A DNA stretch of 40,712 nt from an uncultured Methanomassiliicoccaceae archaeon (lineage in GTDB: Archaea > Thermoplasmatota > Thermoplasmata > Methanomassiliicoccales > Methanomethylophilaceae): the NCBI GenBank assembly GCA_905187815.1, contig CAJJJM010000015.1:1-40712 (forward strand), in the 5' to 3' direction. The notes below the pieces were generated by a model, which saw only the letters and a list, made by a program, of their open reading frames with translations, was not told the DNA's origin and ran no database searches. How positions within the stretch are numbered: position 1 is the first letter of the stretch; the number at the start of each line of letters is the position of its first letter. A program made the position numbers and the translations under genes. This document shows, piece by piece, positions 9,234-16,547 of this stretch.

Positions 9234-10454
9234 ATGTCTCAGAATCAGCAGTTGGAGGAGGCACTGGCCAGACACCCGTGCTACAGCAAGGACGCCCATC
9301 GCGAGTACGCGAGGATGCACGTCCCCGTCGCGCCGCGCTGCAACATCCAGTGCAACTATTGCAATAGGAAGTACGACTGCTGCAACGAATCCCGCCCGGG
9401 GGTCACCAGCGAGGTCCTGACCCCAGAGCAGGCGGCAGGGAAGGTCCTCTACGTGAGGTCCAAGATCCCGCAGCTCAGCGTGGTCGGCATAGCGGGCCCA
9501 GGGGATCCGCTGGCGAACGAGGAGACGTTCCGCACGCTCGAGCTCGTGGCCGCCGACGCCCCCGATCTCACGCTGTGCGTCTCCACCAACGGCCTGGCGC
9601 TGCCCGACAACGCGCAGAGGCTCTACGACCTCGGCGTCAGGTTCGTCACGGTCACGATGAACGCCTGCGACCCGGAGGTCGGAGCCAAGGTCTACGGCTC
9701 CGTCATCTGGGACGGGAAGGTCCTGAAGGGAGTCGAGGGAGCGCGCAAGCTCATCGAGCGCCAGACTGAGGGCATATCAAAATGCGCCGGGCTCGGAATG
9801 CTCGTGAAGGTCAACATCGTCATGGTCCCCGGGATCAACGACGACCACATCCCCGACCTCGTCAGGTACGTCAAGTCCCACGGCGCTTACATAGTGAACA
9901 TACTCCCGCTCATCCCTGTCGAGGGCACGCCGTTCGCGGACCTGCGCGCGCCGACCCCAGAGGAGAGGAAGGAGATGATGGACCGTTGCTCCCTGGACGC
10001 CAAGATGATGCGCCACTGCAGGCAGTGCAGGGCGGACGCCATCGGCCTCCTGGACCAGGACCGCTCCCAGGAGTTCGTGCACTTCAACGGCTGCGGATCC
10101 GGCTGCGGGCCGTCCGAGCCCATCGCCATCAGGACCAGGGACCCCTCGCTCTACGCGGTGGCAACCTCCGACGGGGAGAACATCGACTCCGGGTTCGGGA
10201 ACGCCTCCCGCTTCATGATATACAGGAAGGGTCGGAACGGCGCCGAGCTCGTCAAGGAGGTCGTCGTCGACACATCGTCACCCACGGCCGGCGAGAGCCA
10301 CAGGGCACACATCCGCGCCATCGTGGACTCCCTCGGGGACTGCGGCAACGTAGTGGTAAGGGAGATCGGAGAGATGCCCGCGAAGACCCTGGCCAACCTG
10401 GACATCAGGGTCATCGTGTCCAAGGGGCCCGTCTCCGAGGCCCTGGCCGACTGA
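9234..10454 (+). CDS. nifB: NifB-NifX fusion: radical SAM FeMo-cofactor biosynthesis protein
   Basis: NifB builds the carbide-centred NifB-co (8Fe-9S-C) precursor of nitrogenase cofactors. The 406 residues hold a radical-SAM domain and a C-terminal NifX/NafY-like domain (from about residue 297, IAIRTRDPSLYAVATSDGE). The N-terminus HPCYSKDAHREYARMHVPVAP is typical of NifB. The SAM-cluster cysteines are C36, C40 and C43 (CNIQCNYC). The next cysteines (KYDCC) and the later HCRQCRADAIG supply the additional cluster ligands. No nifHDK, nifE/N or molybdate genes lie nearby. It is preceded by a TATA box for a leaderless message. Calling it NifB is secure; whether a nitrogenase is present is unknown from this window. 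Confidence 0.93.
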   Translation: MSQNQQLEEALARHPCYSKDAHREYARMHVPVAPRCNIQCNYCNRKYDCCNESRPGVTSEVLTPEQAAGKVLYVRSKIPQLSVVGIAGPGDPLANEETFRTLELVAADAPDLTLCVSTNGLALPDNAQRLYDLGVRFVTVTMNACDPEVGAKVYGSVIWDGKVLKGVEGARKLIERQTEGISKCAGLGMLVKVNIVMVPGINDDHIPDLVRYVKSHGAYIVNILPLIPVEGTPFADLRAPTPEERKEMMDRCSLDAKMMRHCRQCRADAIGLLDQDRSQEFVHFNGCGSGCGPSEPIAIRTRDPSLYAVATSDGENIDSGFGNASRFMIYRKGRNGAELVKEVVVDTSSPTAGESHRAHIRAIVDSLGDCGNVVVREIGEMPAKTLANLDIRVIVSKGPVSEALAD

Positions 10455-10562
10455 ACCGCCCGGTCCCCTGCGGGACGCGGGCCCTGCCGGTTTCAGGCCC
10501 TCCCCTGTTCACATATAAATAGAAGCGTTGGATAGCTCGGGACAGTTACAGGAGTGAGCATC
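10455..10562 (+). promoter_or_regulatory. nifB end and alaS promoter region
   Basis: Just after the nifB stop, GTCCC-CTGC-GGGAC (10463-10476) can form a small hairpin, followed by GGGCC...GGCCC, a possible weak terminator. ACATATAAATAG at 10511-10522 is a good archaeal TATA box; transcription would start near 10540, leaving a leader of about 23 nt that contains the ribosome-binding site GGAGTGA (10551-10557). Confidence 0.55.
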
Positions 10563-12341
10563 ATGGACGCTCAGCAGATGAGAGAGACCTACATCAACTT
10601 CTTCAAGGAGAGGGGCCACGCGCAGATCAGCTCCGCACCCCTCATACCCGAGAACGACCCCACCGTTCTGTTCACCACCGCGGGGATGCACCCGCTGGTC
10701 CCCTACCTCCTCGGCGAGAAGCACCCCGCCGGAAGGAGGCTGACCGACTTCCAGAAATGCGTCAGGACCGGGGACATCGACGAGGTCGGGGACGCCAGCC
10801 ACCTGACGTTCTTCGAGATGCTGGGCAACTGGTCCCTGGGCGACTACTTCAAGAAGGAGTCCATCGCGTGGAGCTACGAGCTCCTCACCGAGGTCCTCGG
10901 GATCAAGAGAGAGCAGCTCGCCGTCACCGTCTTCGCCGGCGACGCGGACGCCCCCAGGGACGACGAGACCGCCGACCTGTGGAGGAGCCACGGCATGACC
11001 GACGACCAGATCTTCTTCTACGGGAAGGCGGACAACTGGTGGGGCCCCGCCGGACAGACCGGACCCTGCGGACCCGATACCGAGATCTTCTTCGACGACG
11101 GCAGGCCCAAGTGCGGACCCGACTGCGGACCCTCCTGCCACTGCGGGAAGTACACAGAGATCTGGAACAACGTCTTCATGCAGTACTTCAAGGACGCCGA
11201 GGGCAAGTTCTCGCCCCTCAAGCAGATGAACGTCGACACCGGCATGGGGCTAGAGAGGATCCTCCGCGTGCTCAACCACGTGGAGACCGTCTACGACACC
11301 CCCCTCTTCACCGGCATCATCGGGAAGATCGAGGAGATCACAGGCAAGAGATACGGATCCGACGAGGAGACCACCCGCGCGTTCAGGATCGTCGCCGACC
11401 ACCTGAGGGCCGCCACGTTCATCCTCGGCGACGGTGTCGTCCCCGCCAAGATCGGACAGGGATACATCCTCAGGAGGCTCATCAGGAGGGCCAGCAGGTA
11501 CCTCTCCAAGCTCGGTATGGACGACGTCTGCATGCGCCAGGTGGCCGAGGTCGTCGTGTCCGAGTACTCCAAGGCGTACCCGGAGCTCGAGAGGAACAAG
11601 GACTTCATCTACACGAACATCACCGGGGAGGAGGAGAAGTTCCACAAGACCCTGGTGAAGGGACTGAGGAGGTTCAACGAGATGATCGCCGAGGCCGGCG
11701 ACGCCGAGACCCTCCCTGGGGACATGGTGTTCAGGCTCTACGACACGTTCGGATTCCCCGTGGAGCTCACCCAGGAGCTCGCCGCCGAGCAGGGCAAGAA
11801 GGTCGACCTCAAGGACTTCCAGGACAGGTTCAAGGCCCACCAGGAGAACTCCAGGATGGGAGCCGACCAGCAGTTCAAGGGAGGCCTCGCGGACCACGCG
11901 GTCGAGACCACCAAGCTGCACACCGCCACCCACCTGCTCAACGCCGCGCTGAGGAAGATCGTCAGCCCGGACATCCAGCAGAAGGGATCCAACATCACCG
12001 CCGAGAGGCTCAGATTCGACTTCAACCTCGACAGGAAGTGCACCCCCGAGGAGCTGAAGGCGGTCGAGCAGTACGTGAACGACGCCATCAAGGCCGCCAT
12101 CCCCGTCGTGTGCGAGGAGATGCCCATCGAGAAGGCCCGCGAGCGCGGCGCCATCGGTGTCTTCGGGGACAAGTACGGCGAGATGGTCAAGGTCTACACC
12201 ATCGGCGACGTATCCTGCGAGATCTGCGGAGGACCCCACGTGTCCAACACATCGGAGCTCCAGGGATTCAAGATCAAGAAGGAGGAGAGCTCGGCCGCCG
12301 GCATCAGAAGGATCAAGGCGGTTGTCGGAAAGTTCGACTGA
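10563..12341 (+). CDS. alaS: Bacterial-type alanyl-tRNA synthetase, C-terminally short
   Basis: Charges tRNA-Ala with alanine. The 592 residues start MDAQQMRETYINFFKERGH, as in bacterial AlaRS; archaeal AlaRS starts quite differently. Class II catalytic core: TTAGMHPLVPYLLG, CVRTGDIDEVGDASHLTFFEMLGNWS, CGPDCGP.C.CGKYTEIWN and MGLERI. The editing domain retains its zinc-ligand motifs HTATHLL and CEICGGPH. The protein stops at AGIRRIKAVVGKFD, so the DHHA1/C-Ala region present in enzymes of about 870 residues is absent. ATG 10563 is preferred over the in-frame GTG at 10554 because GGAG lies 8 nt before it. It overlaps the MFS gene by 1 nt. It is probably horizontally acquired; whether it is the sole AlaRS is unknown. 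Confidence 0.9.
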   Translation: MDAQQMRETYINFFKERGHAQISSAPLIPENDPTVLFTTAGMHPLVPYLLGEKHPAGRRLTDFQKCVRTGDIDEVGDASHLTFFEMLGNWSLGDYFKKESIAWSYELLTEVLGIKREQLAVTVFAGDADAPRDDETADLWRSHGMTDDQIFFYGKADNWWGPAGQTGPCGPDTEIFFDDGRPKCGPDCGPSCHCGKYTEIWNNVFMQYFKDAEGKFSPLKQMNVDTGMGLERILRVLNHVETVYDTPLFTGIIGKIEEITGKRYGSDEETTRAFRIVADHLRAATFILGDGVVPAKIGQGYILRRLIRRASRYLSKLGMDDVCMRQVAEVVVSEYSKAYPELERNKDFIYTNITGEEEKFHKTLVKGLRRFNEMIAEAGDAETLPGDMVFRLYDTFGFPVELTQELAAEQGKKVDLKDFQDRFKAHQENSRMGADQQFKGGLADHAVETTKLHTATHLLNAALRKIVSPDIQQKGSNITAERLRFDFNLDRKCTPEELKAVEQYVNDAIKAAIPVVCEEMPIEKARERGAIGVFGDKYGEMVKVYTIGDVSCEICGGPHVSNTSELQGFKIKKEESSAAGIRRIKAVVGKFD

Positions 12342-13753
12342 TGACAGAGAAAGGGCAGCATCCAGCGATGTGGGCCGTCATGACCCTCATCCTACTGGCG
12401 ACGATCATGGACGGGATAGACTCGTCCATCGTCAACGTCATCCTCCCCACCATATCGGAGGACCTGGGGATGTCGGTGTCGTCGAGCGCGATGGTATCCG
12501 TCGCGTACCTGGTCCCCATCGCCGGACTCTGCCTGGCATTCTCGAAGCTCGCCGAGAGGGTGAACGTCCGCAGGATGTTCCTCGTCGGCACAACCGTCTT
12601 CCTCATCGCATCCGTCGGATGCGCCCTGTCGCCGGACGCCGTGACCCTCGTGGTCATGAGGTTCGTCCAGGGCATCGGGGCGACGTTCATGGTCGCCTCC
12701 ACCCCGATCATGGTCGTCCGCCTTCTGGACGAGGACCACCGCGCACGCGGGATGGGCTGCATCGCGGCCGGCAGCGGGATCTCCGTCATCGCCGGACCGA
12801 CCGTGGGCGGGATACTCGGAGACATCTTCTCCTGGCACGCCGTCTTCCTGATCAACATCCCGATCTGCCTCGTCATCATTGCCGCGACCGCCGTCCTCCT
12901 CCCCGCGATGGAGCCGGAGCGCAGACGCAGGCTGCTCCCGGACATCCCCTCGGTCCTCCTGATGTCGTTCGGCATGGGGCTCGTCATGGTGGGGCTGTAC
13001 GGCTTCACCGAGGGCATCATCCCGGACGCGGGCTCCGTGGCGCTCTGCATCCTGGGGGCCGTCCTCATCCTGTGCTCCTTCCTCAGGTCCGGCAGGGCCG
13101 AGGACCCGCTCATCCACATCGAGCTCCTGCGCGACCGCAGGTTCTCCATCGTGACGATCGTGTTCCTGCTGAGCACCATGGCCGGGGCCGGCGTGATGTA
13201 CGTCCTGCCCTACTACATGCAGATCGTGGAGGGATTCACCGCCGCCGGGACCGGACTCATCCTCGCCGGCGCATCCGCGGTGACGGTCCTGGTCACCGTG
13301 CCGACCGGGAGATGGTGCGACAGGAAGGGCTGCAGGACCCCGGCATCCGTGTCCCTGGTGCTCAGGATCGTGTTCTCGGCCATGCTGGCTATGATAGACC
13401 CCGTGCTCGGGGTCGCCTACCTGGGCATCGCCATACTGATCATGGGGGTGTCCTTCGGCATCTCCGGCACCTCCCAGTCCGCCAGGATGGTGGAGGAGTC
13501 CCCGGAAGAGTACGCCGGCGAGGCCGGCTCCATGGCGATGACCGTCAACTACGTCGGATACACGCTGGGTCTTGCGGCGTTCGCGATCGTCTTCTCGCTG
13601 ATGGGCCCCGGCTCCAGCGACATGACGTCCATGAGCCAGGATTCGTTCATGGAGGGATTCGGCGGCAGCTGCTGGTTCTCCCTGGTCCTGTCCGTGGCGG
13701 CCCTCATCGGGTCCGTGGCGGTCGGATGGAAGACCAGAACAAAACTCAATTAA
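12341..13753 (+). CDS. MFS transporter, EmrB/QacA (DHA2)-like drug exporter
   Basis: A 470-residue polytopic membrane protein of the major facilitator superfamily. The opening ATIMDGIDSSIVNVILPTISEDL is the typical DHA2 first-helix motif (D-x-S/T-I-V-N-V-A-L-P-x-I). It is followed by a loop 2-3 region (KLAERVNVRRMFLVGTTVF) and motif C-like GSGISVIAGPTVGGILGDIFSWHAVFLINIP, characteristic of antiporters. About 14 hydrophobic segments can be counted. The ATG overlaps the AlaRS stop (TGATG), so translation is coupled. An ATP-grasp ligase follows after 24 nt. The context suggests export of a small product, but the substrate is unknown. Confidence 0.9.
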   Translation: MTEKGQHPAMWAVMTLILLATIMDGIDSSIVNVILPTISEDLGMSVSSSAMVSVAYLVPIAGLCLAFSKLAERVNVRRMFLVGTTVFLIASVGCALSPDAVTLVVMRFVQGIGATFMVASTPIMVVRLLDEDHRARGMGCIAAGSGISVIAGPTVGGILGDIFSWHAVFLINIPICLVIIAATAVLLPAMEPERRRRLLPDIPSVLLMSFGMGLVMVGLYGFTEGIIPDAGSVALCILGAVLILCSFLRSGRAEDPLIHIELLRDRRFSIVTIVFLLSTMAGAGVMYVLPYYMQIVEGFTAAGTGLILAGASAVTVLVTVPTGRWCDRKGCRTPASVSLVLRIVFSAMLAMIDPVLGVAYLGIAILIMGVSFGISGTSQSARMVEESPEEYAGEAGSMAMTVNYVGYTLGLAAFAIVFSLMGPGSSDMTSMSQDSFMEGFGGSCWFSLVLSVAALIGSVAVGWKTRTKLN

Positions 13754-13777
13754 CCTTCAATCGCGTTAACAGTAATT

Positions 13778-15358
13778 ATGGGACGCAAGGCGGTCATCTG
13801 CGAGTGCAGCTCCAACGGTACATTCCTCATCGACGACTGCAGGAAGATGGGACTGGATCCCGTCGTGGTGTATCCACCGATCCCCGACGAGGAGACCAGC
13901 CTGATAGGCGAGATCAGACGGTCCTCCGAAGCGAAGATAGGGGGTTCGGCGGAGATCATCCGCAAATCCGGGATGGATGAGGTGGCTGACATGCTCTCAG
14001 GATGCGACGTGGCCTGCGTCATGGCCGGATCCGAATACGGCGTGCCGTTCGCGGACATGCTGTCCAGGAGGCTGGGCCTCCCCGGGAACGACCCGTCCAC
14101 CACGGCCGACCGCACGGAGAAGCTCCAGATGCACAGGGCCCTTGAGAGGGCGGACATGCGCTGCATCAGGACGGTCCCCGTGAGCTCGGAGGACGACATA
14201 AGAGGGTTCTGGAGAGGCACGCCCGCGGTGGTGAAGCCTTCCAGGTCCGGGGGGACCGTGGGATTCCACCTGTGCCACACCCTCGACGAGTGCATCTCAG
14301 CCTACAGATCCCTGACCGACACCCCCGACTGGACCGGAGGGGACGGCAACGAGCCCATCATCCAGGACTACATCGGCGGCACGGAGTACATCGTCAACAC
14401 CCTCTCCAGAGACGGCGTCCACAGGATCACGGACATGTGGGCGTACCGCAAGCAGAACGTGGGGGACGGCATGGCGTACGACTGCGCCATGTCGGTCACG
14501 GAGCCCGACGAATCGGAGGAGGCGGTGGCGGAGTACGCGCTGGACGTCCTCAGGGCGACCGGGATGGACAACGGCCCGGCCCACATCGAGCTGAAGTCGG
14601 ACGAGTCCGGCCCCGTCCTCATAGAGATCAACGCGAGGCCTATGGGCGGGGCGTTCTCCAAGGATTCCCTGGACCGCTGCCTCGGCCATCACATAACAGA
14701 CCTGGCGCTCAGGTCCGCCATCGACCCCGGGTTCATACGCACCCTCTCCGAGGGCATACCCCTCATGAGGGATTTCATCCTCAAGGTCATGATCGTCCAC
14801 GAGGACCGCTGGATAGACACGGAGCCGCTCTCGGAGCTCGTAAAGGGGTTCGGCAGCTTCAACAGGATATCGCTGTCGGTCCCACCGGGCGAGCGCAGAT
14901 GGGCCACCAGGACCGAGGACCTGGAGATGTCCCCGGGATCAGTGGAGTTCATCCAGCCGGACGGCGGCTCGGCGATGGACGACTTCGCCCTCCTGTCCAA
15001 CATCGAGAAGCGCTTCCCCGACCTGATATACGGCCGCGAGGATAGCGTGACGGCGGCATGCGGGTCCATGGATGTCCCGGACGGGTTCGCCATCGTCGAC
15101 CAGGACGGCCTCCGCCTGCCGGAGGGAGCCGTGGAGGGCCTGGCGGTCCTCTCGGCGCCGGAGGGCCTGCCGTCCTTCTACAGGAGCCTGTACGACGGGA
15201 TCCGCGCTGTCCCCTCCGGAGGCACCGTCATGGTGGACCCGGCTGTGGACGGGATGGTCCCCTACGGGAGGAAGGGCGTGAACATCCTCCTGATGGTCGC
15301 CGGACTGGACTTCGACCTGGCCGAGACGGAGGGTCCGCACATCGCGACGAAGCCGTGA
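13778..15358 (+). CDS. ATP-grasp ligase, L-amino-acid-ligase-like
   Basis: A 526-residue ATP-grasp enzyme, a family that forms carboxylate-amine bonds through acyl phosphates. The N-terminal pre-ATP-grasp part includes VMAGSEYGVPFADMLSRRLGLPGN, resembling L-amino-acid (dipeptide) ligases. The ATP-grasp core follows: TPAVVKPSRSGGTVGF (Lys and glycine loop, about residues 150-165), IIQDYIGGTEYIVNTL, and the metal-binding VLIEINARPMGG near 285. The C-terminal third shows no family I recognise. It follows the MFS exporter by 24 nt. No ribosome-binding site is visible, and an AT-rich element about 28 bp upstream (13741-13755) could drive a leaderless message. ATP-grasp fold is secure; dipeptide synthesis is inference. 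Confidence 0.78.
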   Translation: MGRKAVICECSSNGTFLIDDCRKMGLDPVVVYPPIPDEETSLIGEIRRSSEAKIGGSAEIIRKSGMDEVADMLSGCDVACVMAGSEYGVPFADMLSRRLGLPGNDPSTTADRTEKLQMHRALERADMRCIRTVPVSSEDDIRGFWRGTPAVVKPSRSGGTVGFHLCHTLDECISAYRSLTDTPDWTGGDGNEPIIQDYIGGTEYIVNTLSRDGVHRITDMWAYRKQNVGDGMAYDCAMSVTEPDESEEAVAEYALDVLRATGMDNGPAHIELKSDESGPVLIEINARPMGGAFSKDSLDRCLGHHITDLALRSAIDPGFIRTLSEGIPLMRDFILKVMIVHEDRWIDTEPLSELVKGFGSFNRISLSVPPGERRWATRTEDLEMSPGSVEFIQPDGGSAMDDFALLSNIEKRFPDLIYGREDSVTAACGSMDVPDGFAIVDQDGLRLPEGAVEGLAVLSAPEGLPSFYRSLYDGIRAVPSGGTVMVDPAVDGMVPYGRKGVNILLMVAGLDFDLAETEGPHIATKP

Positions 15359-15380
15359 AACGGAATATACAGAACAAAGA

Positions 15381-15457
15381 TGGTGGACTGGGCGAGATTC
15401 GAACTCGCGACTTCTGGCTTGCAAAGCCAGCGATCTAACCAGCTGATCTACCAGCCC
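15381..15457 (-). tRNA. tRNA-Ala (anticodon UGC)
   Basis: A 77-nt tRNA with encoded CCA. The acceptor stem GGGCTGG/CCAGTCC contains the G3-U70 wobble pair, the identity element for AlaRS. The anticodon stem CTGGC/GCCAG encloses TTTGCAA, giving anticodon UGC. The T-arm GAGTTCGAATCTC is normal. It is convergent with the ATP-grasp gene, 22 bp beyond its stop codon. Confidence 0.96.
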
Positions 15458-15481
15458 ACTGGGACTGCCGTAAAATTGTCT

Positions 15482-15491
15482 CTCTTAAATA
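15482..15491 (-). promoter_or_regulatory. TATA-box promoter of tRNA-Ala
   Basis: The minus strand reads CTATTTAAGAG around this position, centred about 30 bp upstream of the tRNA 5' end, fitting a start a few nucleotides before position 15457. Confidence 0.55.
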
Positions 15492-15497
15492 GTTTCT

Positions 15498-15747
15498 GAT
15501 TGGCCGGCGGGACGGCCCGTCGCACCCGAACGTCCTTGAACCGACGGCGGGTGCGACGAAGTGTCTGCCCTCCGACGGTTTGCGGAGACATTTGTCTACC
15601 TACTTGTACGCGTTCAAAACACAGGACCGATTAATTAAAGAGGGCGCGCGCATACGCCCGATTATAATACACGCGGGCGCACGCGAGGCGCCCCCGACAT
15701 GTTGAAATAGAATGTCGCGTGTTAACATGTAGCACGGGGTGAACCCT
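15498..15747 (+). promoter_or_regulatory. Upstream region of the aromatic amino-acid operon
   Basis: Lies between the tRNA-Ala promoter and the first aro gene. It holds a 10-bp perfect inverted repeat (GTCGCACCCG 15519-15528 with CGGGTGCGAC 15548-15557), a smaller CTCCG/CGGAG repeat near 15570-15590, and two TATA-like stretches (TTAATTAAAG near 15631-15641 and ATTATAATAC at 15661-15670). A second inverted repeat, ACATGTT/AACATGT (15697-15703 and 15724-15730), is close to or within the transcript. GGGGTGA (15736-15742) is the ribosome-binding site of the first gene. The repeats are candidate operators or leader hairpins; no regulator is known. Confidence 0.5.
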
Positions 15748-16542
15748 ATGTTCGGTAAAAGCATCAGAATCGAGAGGATAATGGACAGGAAAACCGGGAA
15801 CTGCGTAATCGTTCCCATGGACCACGGCATCTCCGCGGGACCCATCGAGGGACTCATCGACATGAAGAAGACTGTCGACGACGTCGCGAACGGCGGAGCC
15901 ACGGCTGTGGTCATGCACAAGGGACTGATCCGTTATAGCCACCGTACCAGCGGTCACGACATCGGTCTGATCCTCCACCTCTCCGCTTCCACCGACATCG
16001 GCGTCACGAAGAACAGCAAGGTGCTCGTCGCCTCCGTGGAGGAGGCCCTCAAAGTGGGTGCCGATGCCGTCTCCGTGCACATCAACGTCGGTGCGGAGAC
16101 CGAGCCCGAGATGCTCTACGACCTCGGACAGGTGTCGAAGGAGTGCAACGAGTGGGGAATGCCCCTCCTCGTCATGGCGTACCCCCGCGGACCCAAGATC
16201 GAGAACTCCTACGATCCCGTCGCGGTCGCTCACGCCGCCAGAGTCGCGACCGAGCTCGGCGCTGACATCGTCAAATGCAGCTACACCGGGAATATCGACT
16301 CCTTCAGGGAGATCGTCAAGGGCACCCTCGCCCCCGTCGTCATCGCCGGAGGACCCAAGATGAACTCCGACGACGACATCCTCCAGATGGTCTACGACTC
16401 CATCCAGGCCGGAGGGCACGGCGTGTCCATCGGCAGGAACGTGTTCCAGCACAGGAACGTCGAGGGAATGACTAGGGCCATCTCCGACATCGTCCTCCGC
16501 GGATACACCGTCGAGGAGGCCAAGAAGGACAACCTGAGCTGA
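15748..16542 (+). CDS. 2-amino-3,7-dideoxy-D-threo-hept-6-ulosonate (ADH) synthase
   Basis: Catalyses the first step of the archaeal route to 3-dehydroquinate: transaldolase-type condensation of 6-deoxy-5-ketofructose-1-phosphate with aspartate semialdehyde. The 264 residues form a class I aldolase (DhnA/FbaB-like) barrel. Likely catalytic residues are D25 in VPMDHGIS, Y145 in MAYPRG and Schiff-base K176 in GADIVKCSYTG; the phosphate-binding segments are IAGGPK and SIGRNVF. ATG 15748 is chosen over GTG 15739 because GGGGTGA lies 5 nt upstream and the family starts near MFGKSIRIERI. It is the first gene of a seven-gene operon, and 3-dehydroquinate synthase II directly follows, which supports ADH synthase over fructose-bisphosphate aldolase. 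Confidence 0.93.
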   Translation: MFGKSIRIERIMDRKTGNCVIVPMDHGISAGPIEGLIDMKKTVDDVANGGATAVVMHKGLIRYSHRTSGHDIGLILHLSASTDIGVTKNSKVLVASVEEALKVGADAVSVHINVGAETEPEMLYDLGQVSKECNEWGMPLLVMAYPRGPKIENSYDPVAVAHAARVATELGADIVKCSYTGNIDSFREIVKGTLAPVVIAGGPKMNSDDDILQMVYDSIQAGGHGVSIGRNVFQHRNVEGMTRAISDIVLRGYTVEEAKKDNLS

Positions 16543-16547
16543 TTCCC

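Noticed and set aside
10757..13753. A 998-codon open frame suggesting a giant fusion protein
   Set aside because: Its first two thirds are alaS read in the wrong frame (Arg-rich, low complexity); only the part from 12341 is real, as the MFS transporter.
15381..15457. tRNA-Ala near alaS as a functional link
   Set aside because: It is on the opposite strand with its own promoter and lies after the ATP-grasp gene; proximity alone is weak, and tRNA-Ala(UGC) is a standard gene.
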